NCBI GenBank assembly: GCA_034008185.1
Contig: CM067082.1
Coordinates: 101,737,311 to 101,801,310, forward strand
Length of the DNA stretch: 64,000 bases
From: Gorsachius magnificus
Lineage: Eukaryota; Chordata; Aves; Pelecaniformes; Ardeidae
Direction: 5' to 3'
A program made the translations under genes and the position numbers. The notes under the pieces are model-generated. The model was not told the origin of the DNA. It worked only from the letters and a program-made list of their open reading frames with translations, and searched no databases. Below, piece after piece: positions 1 through 10,147 of this stretch (the first letter of the stretch is position 1; each line of letters starts with the position of its first letter).

Positions 1-3000
1 GTTACCATAAAAGCAGCAGCTATATCAGGGCAAGACAACATCTGTAAACTTCACTTCTCCCAGTGCAGAGAAAAGACTGGAAGGATCTCCAACTTGTATC
101 TTGAATCACCTCCAGGACAGACTTCTCTTGCCTGTTGTTTCTTTAAATCTATTTTAAGCAACACTGCATTATTTGGTATTTTAAAAGAAAATATTTGTTA
201 AAAAGAAAACACAGAACCTTTAAAATATACAGAATAAGCATTTAAATGAGCAGTTTTGTTGCCAAATGTTGTGTGGGTAATAATTATGGGAAAACTAAAA
301 GCCTGGGCAATGCAGTGAACACAGATCTGAAATACAGTACTTCTAAACATTGGCAGTCTCTATTATCACAGCCAGTGTTATTTCTAGGACTTGTAGAGGG
401 AAAAAAACTTATATTACAGTCTGCTCTTGTCTCACTGCAGTGGACTAACTCAATTTTGATGCTGTGCAAATAACACTGATCTTTGTGAACAAGGGACCTC
501 AGGTGGAGTTTCAGGAAAAGCTTGGTGATGTCCCACAGTGCTTCACAACCTCCCTTTTACTGCTGGAATGCAGGAAACCCAAATGTGCTTTTGACTTCAA
601 ACGTGAAATCCTTCACTCCCCACCACAAGGGGAAAGGTTATTCTCCTAATAGACAAAGCTTTGTTCTATTCTTTAAAATACATCCAAAAAGCTAGGCAGA
701 CCTCTCCAGAGGATGACAAGGCTGCCACATAAACTCATATGCCCAATTGTATTTCCAGCCCTTCAGCTCATTAAGAGAGTGTATCCCAGGTCACAATACA
801 TTACGAAATCCCACATTTCCGACTATTACATTTGACAACTGGGCTTCAGGTATACCAAACCAGCAGCATTGGTCCCAGTGCAGCCTGCACAGGCATTAGG
901 CACACCTTCCACTGAAAACCACAGCAGTGACACCTATGGGGAGGTGAATCCTGTGGTCTGTAATTCAGGTGGCTATCTTCTATTAAGCAGGGAGGGAGAA
1001 GAGCAGAAATTCAGATTTATTAAAAGGCCTTAGGGAAGAAATTTGTAGTGCAGGGACAACAGAGGGACTGAGTGTTATGATATTAATGTCCAGTGCACAA
1101 AAACTGTGTGCTTAGTCCGGGCACTAACACAAATGGTGTTTTACAGTGTTTATGCCACTCTGAAGAACAAAAACTTAAGTGCTTGTCTTAAGAAATAATT
1201 GGACACACAGATTATGGTTTAACAAATATCAGATGGAACAATCTTTCCTAAATCTAAAAGTCAGCAGACAAAATTTTGATTCCAACACAATCAGACACTT
1301 GCTAGTGATAACCATGAGAGGCATATGGGTGTAACAGCTATGTAACCTTGCAGGCTGAATGCGACTTTCTTCTTCACCTCCAGGTAGCAGTCGCACATTT
1401 ACACAGCTACCTCATCTTCTGTGGATCTTTGCCAGCCTCTTCCTGAGATGTATTTTTCCTGCCTTCACATCAGCTCAATAGATTCTCTCGAGGATGGGAG
1501 GAGAAGGAGAAGTAGTCCAGGTATGCCAAGTATTATCACATTCAAAACGATAAGGCACAAGCACAAATTTGGGTAGAAAGAGCTCAGTGCCAGATTGCTG
1601 CAAAACTGAAAGAACAAATTATATAGAGGCATTGCCCACACTGTTATCGGTTACCAGACCCTCTATGTGACATTTACACTGTGAGAATCTGAGACATGCT
1701 CTGGGAAAGATGTTTCAGGTTGATCACTTACTCAATTAGAGTGTACTGTAACTAGATTAAGGAGATTGCTGTATCCTTTATTACTTAGTATGGCTTTGTT
1801 CATACCATTTATAAAGATTCGGGCAACTCGGGTGAAAATATTAAGTTCTCTGTTATACTGTTTTCTTTCTTCCAAAGAGATATTCCAAACTAATCGAAAA
1901 CACTTTTTTTTTCAACAGCAAATCATAGCTGTTTGAATTAGAGCATACAATAGCAAAATCACACCATCACATCTCTCTGGTAGCCAGAAACCGCAGTATC
2001 AGAGTAGATATGCCTCAGGATGGAAACTTCATTTTCCTGAGAAATTTGGTGGTGAGACGGGGGGAAGAGTTAAGAGGGATGAAGTGGAAAATGCAACTAT
2101 ATTTTAATAAATTAATAAAAATCATGAGTTATTAGACAATACAGCCTTGAAGTTCCTGAGCCACAGAGTATTGCAAGTTAGAAGAACACTGGCAAAGGAC
2201 AATTACAAAACCTGTGATGTTTCTACTTTTCATTAACTAAACATGTGTTACTGGCCCACAAGACAGGGACTGCATGAGGGGGACCTTTCCTTCTGATCCA
2301 ATACAGCTGCTCTCACATTTTCACAAGGAACTTCATTACTACACAACACATTGATCATAATTTCTGTTAAACTTATTCAAACCTCTTATACAGCAAGTTT
2401 TTCTTCCCAACTTTAAGTACTTGAAGCTTTTTTTGGTAAATCTAGAAATAAATTTTACTTGCATAGCCAGGCATCTCTTTGCCTGTAAATAGGACCACAA
2501 AATTCTTGTTTTTCAGCAGCTCTAGTATACAGCTGAAATGCATACATACATTATATGAATAGATATACAAATATGTATTTGTTCTCCCATTAAAACACAA
2601 TGTTTTTCAAAAGCACTCTGCATTTTACCACAATCTCCTCCCAAAGAAGTCTACATATAAAATTTCCTCTGACTTTGGTGACAGTTCTGTTAAGCCAGTA
2701 ATTCAAAAAGCCTATTCTGAAAAAGTTCTGGATACCCACAAACTCAGAACTCTACTTTTGCAGTTTTCCCCTCTCAAATATGAGCACTTGTAGACATCTG
2801 TTCTGTATTCTGGTGGGACCACAAGAACATCGATTATTTTTGCCCAATTAAAACCACTGCATTCAGGAAAATACAGTTCATTGGCAAATTAATATCATGC
2901 TCCATTAATTGGGAAAACCACTAGGGAATAAGAGGAGGGGACAGTTAAGGAACCTTTAAAGAGTTATCTACATAACATACAGCCTGTGAAGCTCTGTTTC

Positions 3001-4640
3001 TATGAAACATATTTGAGGTACAGCACCCTGCCAGCCAGCTGCCACGTGACAGTCCTCTTGGCTAATTGACAAGGAAATTGGAGTACTGTAGAGATATGGA
3101 AGAGCAAAGATATTTCAGAGGTGGAAAAGGTAGGTCACATGGGTAGAAAGAAGTTGCGGATAAAAGAAAAACCTAGAAGGAACAGTAGCTGGGTTAGAAA
3201 ACCAGGCACTGCAATCAGATTTTTATAGGACAGTGCCAACAAAATACTACCCGTTTGAGTTATGCACTCTCCCTTCATACATGGCTCATCCTTGCCTCTA
3301 AACGGCATGTTTCGCAAGTCAAGAGGAACTTCACAGTTATTAGCAGCAGAATTCATATACTCCTCAGTGTAACCCTTCTGCCTACTATTCATTACTTCTC
3401 TGTGACACTGCCCATCTGCGTAATACACTGCCGTGCTTGCCCACCACCGCAACTTATCTGTCTTCTCTCACATCTTAGAAGCCTCACTGGCTTTACAACT
3501 TTAACCTTCTGCTAGAGGCAGGGGATGGAGTTACCAGGGCAGGCTGGCACTCAGGACAAAAGAAGGTGCGCATCTTTTGCTGCCTAACCGCAGGGGAGCA
3601 GGAGGGCAAAGGCAATTCCTGGCCAGAAGCACACAGAAGTATTTATCCTTACAAGAAAGCTACCACGCACACTGCTGCCAGTCAGAATCAGACCTCACAT
3701 CACCGTAGCAAACACATTTAAGAGCCATTGGCTATCAGTGGATTATTAGCTCCATCTTTTGTGGACACAAAGCAATGTTTTCACCCCTCGCAGCTCCCTT
3801 CACCAGCTAGTACCACAGTGAAAAGTTGCTGTGTGGGCACAGCCTTTTAATTAAAAGCCTTGTTATGCTCTGCACAATGCTTATTTTTAAAGCAGTGCAT
3901 GAAATGAAAAAGGAATATCTCCTAGCACAATGTATTCCTAGGAGCCTCTGATAATTAGGGCAGTCACTTAATTTTCACATTTTGGTTTCTACTGGGGTAT
4001 GTGCCAATTAGGAAGCTTCTGTGACGTTTCTGCCTCCCAAACTCCCCCCCCCCGCCCTCCCCTTAAAAATTCATGCAGCTAATGTACAGCTGCCTGCAAG
4101 CTCCATTTATGCTATAGCAAACATTAAATATTAAAGTGCCCATGAAGGAGTATTATGTAAGCTATCACCAGTACTAACCAGTGCCTTTTTAACCCCCTAA
4201 CCCTGGTGCATTATATTTCCCATTTGGTGGCCAGCTCACATATGATACAGGTTTAGGACAACAGCCTAGCAGAAGCTCAGCCATGCAGCCCAGGCTGCAG
4301 AGGTGAGGACATATTCAGCTGCGCCCCTAGCATCAGCCCTGGGCACTGTCCGGGACGCTGCATCCAACAGCCTCTAGGTAGCACAGGCAGAGCATCTCCC
4401 TTGTTCCCCCCAGGAACAGCAAGGACTCTCTCAACCTTACGCAGCAAAGGAGATGCAGGAGGACTGTATCAGTCTCCTGAGCTGCTCACCCACTTCATAC
4501 CCCTTTTACCTTCAGTGGTGAACAATTCCAATGCCTCCAGTGTTCTCTCACACTCATTGGGATTTTACTGCCCTACATCTGCTGTGCTCTCATTTCTACA
4601 TGCCACTGCCTCACCTCTCCTCTCAGCCTTCTTGCACACA
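1..4640. other. Non-coding stretch, no gene seen
   Basis: I see no convincing exon, RNA gene or recognisable transposon here. The open frames on both strands are short, overlapping and of low-complexity composition. A run of ten C sits at 4044-4053. The block around 3840-4200 is AT-rich with several TTAATTA-like and TAAT words and lacks repeat character. That look is common in conserved non-coding elements, but only an alignment could show it. The stretch is best read as intergenic or intronic sequence. Confidence 0.7.
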
Positions 4641-5049
4641 GAATCATAGAATTGTTTAGGTTGGAGAAGACCTTTAAGATCATCAAGTCCAACTGTTAAC
4701 CTAACACTGCCAGTCCACCACTAAACCATGTCCCTAAGTACCACACCTACATGTCTTTTAAATACATCCAGGGATCGGGACTCAACCACTTCCATGAGCA
4801 GCCTGTTCCAATGCTTGACAACCTTTCGGTGAAGAAATATTTCCTAATATCCAACCTAAACCTCCCCTGGCACAACTTGAGGCCATTTCCTCTTCTCCTA
4901 TCGCCTGTTACTTGAGAGAAGAGACCCACACCCACCTCACTACAGCCTCCTTTCATGCAGTTGTAGAGGGCAATAAGGTCTCCCCTCAGCCTCCTCTTCT
5001 CCAGGCTAAACAACCCCAGTTCCCTCAGCCACTCCTCATAAGATTTGCA
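4641..5049 (-). mobile_element. CR1 LINE, 3' end fragment (antisense)
   Basis: This is the 3' end of a chicken-repeat-1 (CR1) non-LTR retrotransposon, inserted so that its sense strand is the minus strand. Read on minus, it begins in the C-terminal part of the reverse-transcriptase polyprotein. Protein-like words [20 protein letters not shown], then [20 protein letters not shown], then [20 protein letters not shown] are visible between about 5045 and 4820. The frame breaks after that and the element ends with the typical avian CR1 tail complementary to GAATCATAGAAT at 4641. The copy is 5'-truncated, as nearly all CR1 copies are, and cannot be autonomous. The octamer TGCACACA occurs immediately on both sides (4633-4640 and 5050-5057), which would fit a target-site duplication. 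Divergence looks modest, so this is the youngest repeat in the window. Confidence 0.95.
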
Positions 5050-5892
5050 TGCACACAAACAGGGCAGCAGCTCATTTTCCAAAATTGAGACCTGTTCAGC
5101 ACTGTGCTTAAGTATATGCTTAATTTTAAGTAGCCTAACTGAAGGCTAGTGCTTTAAAGACAGGTAGAAGCTCAACTGTCTTGATGAGGATTACAAAAGA
5201 GTGATTCTAGCTGTTAAGGTGAGCTTTTCCAAAAGAATGAATAAAACACAGAACTACCACTCCTCAGAACATCCCAGTTTTGACATTTGCTTTAATCTCT
5301 AATTAGGGCAAAAGTTCAAAATATCAGCATTTTTGACAGAATAAAGCATTTAGAAAGCACTAGTTTCAGATATTAAATATTTCACTATTCCCCCGCTGAA
5401 TGCATTAGCATCTTGGACTAAATAGAGAAGTCTTAATTTAAACTGGTTTGACATTAAATTGAATTGGGTCTAAACCGGCCCCGAGGCCACATACATTGCC
5501 GCAGAGCCTCCCAATAGCATCTCCCGACCTTATACTTCCCCAAAGGGCTGACCTTCCCAGCCGCATTACATCTCACTGCACTCAGCGTACAGGGAGAATG
5601 GGCGGTCTAGGGGGAGGCAGTTCGGCCCAGAACCCGGGGGTCACTGGTGGTGGGACAGGGTTAGCTTCTCTCACCAAAAGGGATGATGGGTTTGTTTGGG
5701 TTTTTTTGAAGTTATTTCCCGTACACCTCCCTGAACGTACATTTGAGAAAAATATACAAAAAGGACTAAGATTTCAGATGTGGCAAAAGCCATGCAAGCC
5801 TTGAAGAATTATTTAAATTGTTAATTACAGCATAAATGAAAAACACCTGTTACAATCTCAGTCCTCAAGGTGTTATACCTTTGCTTCAGATT
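5050..5892. other. Non-coding stretch with a small CpG cluster
   Basis: No gene is recognised. The segment 5474-5640 is unusually rich in CpG for this part of the window (about nine sites in some 170 bp) and contains CCGGCC, CCCGGG and GGCGG words. It has no obvious start codon with a splice donor. It could be a decayed small CpG island, a GC-rich repeat or a non-coding exon; I cannot decide between these. The rest is ordinary AT-rich sequence. Confidence 0.55.
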
Positions 5893-6240
5893 TCAAATTT
5901 CTATTTCTTCTGTATGTATTTAAGGCTATGATCAAGTCACCACTTAAGTTCTCTTTGATGAGATAAACTATTAACAGATTAAAGGGGCCCAGTATCTCCA
6001 GTTCATCACTCCTCCTTGTGGATCTTCTCCAAATTCTGCTTTCAAAAACTTTCCTGACCTGTGGGCAGAAGACGACACAGGACAGAATGGAGTGGTAGCC
6101 TTCTTTATGTCAGCAATTTTTTTCCTATTTACATTTGGAGACCTCAGTTATATGGTTTTTATCTATTTAACATGTCACATTGATTCTGTATCAATTTTGT
6201 GTCTCAAAATCTTGAACAGTGGCAAGATAAATGCCTCATA
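5893..6240 (-). mobile_element. Ancient CR1-like LINE remnant (antisense)
   Basis: The text follows, in antisense, the pattern of old CR1-type LINE 3' regions of reptiles and birds. In order it gives the complements of a segment about a region under AAGTCACCAC, a segment reading CTCCTTGTGGATCTTCTCC, a segment reading CTGTGGGCAGAAGACGACAC, and a segment around GGACAGAATGGAGTGGTAGCC. Each matches in position and spacing the recalled consensus, with many substitutions and small gaps. No reading frame survives. Edges are approximate. It could also be another old LINE family sharing this tail. Confidence 0.5.
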
Positions 6241-8106
6241 GTAGTCTTGGTGTATTAAATCAGTTGTACAACTTTTCTTAACCAGGCTTAAAATGACATA
6301 AAAAAAGGCCAGTTTTACATGATTTTTTTTTCTACAAGTCAACATCCACATGGACTATCTCTCCTTATAGCTGTATTAATTACATCCCAGGCATTCCATC
6401 AATTCTGCTTGGCATAAATAACAGGTAACAGACAAACAAGTAGCTGGGTTGTACCATTCAGCCTTCTTAAATACCTAGAAACAGTTCCTTTTTCTAGTTC
6501 TCCTGAACCTCTCCAGGGCTCTGATATATATTAGCACTGACATTAGTGGCCTGCAGAACACCTTGATAAGCTTCTAAAGCTATCAAATTCAAGTCTCTGG
6601 ATTTGTTGACTTCCTTAAAAGTAAAAGTTTCTATTTTCTGTCTCCCATCCAGTAACATAAGCAGTATGCTTAAGAGACATACACAAGACAACAGACTCAA
6701 CTCAATGCTGAGGTCAAAATGGTTTTGATCTGGATAAAGTAAACTAAAACAAACTATTTTGTTCTAATTGTGCCAGTCAGAAATCGCAGTATTCCCCGCC
6801 CCCCATGAAAGCTTCTTAAAGAATATGTTATGGATACTAAATTTTCTGAAAAATAAACTGGAACAAAAATTCCAGATTTCTATCCCTAATTAATGGTTGC
6901 ATACAGATAATCTGTGCACCCCTGCTAATTTCTTCTCTCATTTTACCTCTCTACCTTTTGTTATCTCTCATCTATATTTAATTTTTAAATGGTCTCTTGA
7001 TTGTTTTAAGAGTGGATAGAACAGGAATCTGTACACGGTCTTTTAGCAGTTACAAATCTTTTTTTCCCCAGGTGTCTTCCCCTGACCTTAAGATCATTCT
7101 TTTTGTACTTATGAGAGAGAGAGAGAGAGAGAGAGATAAAAGATAGTCATGTCTGGTGCCCTGCAGAAACGATTATCTTCTTGCTCTGGCCACATCCCAA
7201 TATATACCAGAAAACTCTTCAGGATGTTTTTAGTCATAAAGAAAAGCTCCCATTGTGCATTCTTGTGGCTAAAAATAAAAATTGCTGTCAAACACTGAGA
7301 GGTAGAATCAATACAAATTTTCCTTTCTACCTACTCCTGCATTGCACAAAAATGTGGACAACCTGAACAAAACAAAACAAGTTGTATGTTCTGGGCCGGT
7401 CCAAGGGAAAGGAGCTCAGTCAAGGAGGAAGGTAAAAACACAGTAGATGTTCCAAAAATTCCTTGTTCTACCAGAACATCAGGAGCAAGTCAAAGGCGAC
7501 AGAATATGGGTCTGAGCTGTACAAACAATAATAAATCCAGTTTCAGTGGTTAATCTTAAACATGCTTTCAATGAAGAATGGGGGGAAGAGTCCAGAGTTC
7601 ATCTGAGGACAGAAGCAGTGGCCCCAGGCTTCCTGCACAGGACAATAGTCAGAAGATGACTTTAGCTCCTCCTAGTTTTCCTGTAGCAAACCTGAGCTCA
7701 TGATCAGAAACTCTGCCTCAGAACCTGTCCAGAGCCTCTACCCAGGGAAACAGAGAAAAGACAAGTGCATGAGTAGAAGCAAACCCATTTAGTTTAAGAG
7801 CATGAGCAGCAGTGTGATTCTTGCAAAAAGCTACGGCAAGGCACAGCGTCTGGAGTAGTCTTTAGCAGGCAGTTTACTTTTGTTCTCTTTTGGAAGACAG
7901 CAGAAAACCCACTTTAAGAAGGGCTATCCAGTGCTTTCCCACACCCTTTCCCTAGCCTATTCACCCCTTCTTGCCCAAAGAGCTATACAAAATTCAACCT
8001 TTCACAGGACAATATGTTATTAGTCATGCACAGTGAGAGTGGTGTAGGTTTTCTGGACCAGAAGAGGACCAGATTCACCTCTCCACCCATGAAAGCCTCA
8101 TTTATT
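6241..8106. other. Non-coding stretch, no gene seen
   Basis: Nothing here looks like an exon or a clear transposon copy. A GA microsatellite lies at 7113-7136. Pyrimidine-rich acceptor-like strings occur near 6490 and 7070, but no open frame with a matching donor follows them. Confidence 0.65.
7113..7136. repeat. (GA)12 microsatellite
   Basis: Twelve uninterrupted GA units. It is a simple repeat and possibly length-polymorphic. It has no coding context. Confidence 0.97.
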
Positions 8107-8185
8107 TTCCTGCAGTAAAATGGAAACAGCCTCCTGAAGTGAGAAGATAAATTTATCATATTCCTTGAGCTCCTCAGATGAAATC
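8107..8185 (+). mobile_element. MIR-type SINE fragment
   Basis: The words GCAGTAAAATGGAAACAG, GTGAGAAGATAAATTTA and TTGAGCTCCTCAGATGAAA occur in the order and spacing of the 3' half of MIR/CORE-SINE elements, where a CTGTAAAATGGG word is followed by a GTGAGGATTAAAT word and a GCTTTGAGATCCTC word. The copy is short, strongly diverged and has no surviving polymerase III promoter. Chance similarity is possible for a fragment this small. Confidence 0.45.
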
Positions 8186-9971
8186 AGTATGGAATACACA
8201 CGGCAGCCATACCTATGCAATTCTTCTCATACTGATGTAAATGGGGTTTTGAACAATTCGAATCCCTGCAACACGCAAGCTGCTGCAGCATTAACTTCTT
8301 TTAGACTGATGTACCAGTGTTCACAGCAGGTTGCAGGGATTTAGCTAGTTGGCAGAGGTTTTTTTCATGTTTTTAGTTAAGCTAGTGCAAAAAAGCCCAC
8401 CCCAAACCCCACAGGGTAGACACACCAAATACACCACCATCCCCAGCTGCAAGACTGAAGCGCACACTTTTCATCACTCTATACCACCATCCCCGTAGAG
8501 AGGACTTTGAAGGGGTTCACCAGCTGAACGTGTGCCGTTCCACCAGCGACTTCCACAGCACCAACTATGCTACTATGATCACACTGCCAATAGCCCCTGG
8601 AGAAGTCAGATAAAACCCAAGTCTTGTACCTCCACAAACCAGTCCCTGCAGCAACTACAGTGTACGCAACTTTTGTCACCAAATTAACTCCCTTGCCATC
8701 ACTTAAACTACATCTTTCTCTCATCTAACTCTTGACACTGAATTTTTCCACACTTTCAAAACTTTCTCTGTACGGTATCACTGTTCAAAGATCTCATTGT
8801 TCATTAAAAACAACAATGCCTTTAGGGGTTTATTGGCAAAAAATTGTGAAGTGATGATCACAGTATCTATTTTAGAAAACTTTAGAAAGCAGGTAAAGTA
8901 AATCCAATGTGTTTTGGGACCCACCGCTGATTGTGAATAAAAAGGAAGCAATCTCTGAAATTCAAGGGATCCCTTTGGTCTGCATAAAATAAATTAAAAC
9001 ATAAAAACCACACAGTTCAATTATATACACACACACTAACTAGACCTGTGACAACTTGACTGGCCATCCACACGATTCAATTTGGTTCAGATTTTTCAGT
9101 AGAGATAAATTAAAATGGAAGGTTCATTACTGCCAACATCTGTGTTTTAAGTTTTACCAAGACTGAAGTTTCTTTCCCTTAATCTTTTTGAATATAGTGT
9201 AGACATTTTGGAAGATGAAGGCGATTAGAACATGATGTCTAGAGACTACATGAGAAATGTAAGATAAATAGGTTAGCTATTCCCTTTGGTGTACTACTCA
9301 TGTGAGTTCAAAAAAGGCAGAAAGGAGCAGAAAAATAAGTGTTAAAAAGCGATATAGAAAGTCCAATGATACCAAAAGAAGGTATGCAAACGTAGATTAC
9401 TCAATAACTACTTCCTAAACTCCTAATTGCTATTTGACAATCAACGGAAAAAAACTGTATTGACTCATCACCAACCACCACATCTCTTTAATCATGAAAC
9501 AGCCTTCCGTTTCAAGAGGTCTGGAACCAGTCACCTTGGCAGTTGCTAATTGCAATTTATCTTCTCAACCAAGAATCCAGCTTTGCTACCCACCACCTAC
9601 TGGGTAAGCAAGGACTCCACCTCTGGGAAGTTTTCTTAGTACCTGACCACCTTCGTGTATTCTGACATACACACAGTTATCCTCCCTACAACATATGCAA
9701 AACAATGGGGTCTAAGGCCCATACTTGAGAAAAGGCGCACAGAACAAGCATCAGATGAGTCTCAGGGCAATGGCTTCCCATTCTGCAGTGACTTGGCTGT
9801 ACAGGTCTTTGAAGGAGCAGTAATTCAGCTGCCTTCTCAGCATCAGACTTTTCTGTTCTACTTGTTGAATCTCTAAGCCTTAGGCAGGAAAAAACAAATC
9901 CATCAGAACAGGAAAGCCAACCCAGAGGCCTTTTATTTTGCCGTTCATTCAAGACAAAGATGGCACTCTCC
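8186..9971. other. Non-coding stretch, possible old MITE remnant
   Basis: No gene is recognised. Around 8330-8430 the words GTTAAGCTAGTGCAAAAA and GGGTAGACACACC recall short DNA-transposon remnants of reptile genomes, in which a TTAGTTAAA-type word, a GTGCAAA word and a GTGTAGAC word follow one another. The match is weak and no inverted repeat was confirmed. An isolated B-box-like word (AATTCGAATCC near 8256) has no A-box partner and is not a tRNA. Confidence 0.5.
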
Positions 9972-10147
9972 TAGTGGTTCCCAAACTATATTTCTCCAAT
10001 GACTGTCATGGGGTGAATGAGACTGGCTTTAATTCACTCATAGTCTAATGGGGTTTTCTCTTAAAAGTTTGAAAAGAATCCAAGATGGTTCATGAGAAAT
10101 TGAGACTTGACAGTCACATCCATTTCCAAGAGGTTTCAGAATCACTG
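9972..10147. mobile_element. hAT-like MITE (Charlie-type ends)
   Basis: The left edge reads TAGTGGTTCCCAAAC and the right edge reads GTTTCAGAATCACTG. Reverse-complemented, the right edge gives CAGTGATTCTGAAAC, so the two ends form imperfect inverted repeats matching at about 12 of 15 positions. They match the well-known CAGTGGTTCTCAAACT terminus of Charlie-group hAT transposons. The roughly 176-bp interior has no coding capacity, as expected for a non-autonomous element mobilised in trans. The expected 8-bp target duplication is not recognisable at the two edges, so the copy is old or its edges have decayed. Confidence 0.5.

Noticed and set aside
4747..5082. 111-codon minus-strand ORF as a host gene
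   Set aside because: It is the degenerate 3' coding end of the CR1 LINE and runs past the element into flanking DNA.
8250..8275. tRNA-like B-box (AATTCGAATCC)
   Set aside because: No A-box at the right distance, no cloverleaf pairing and no terminator T-run.
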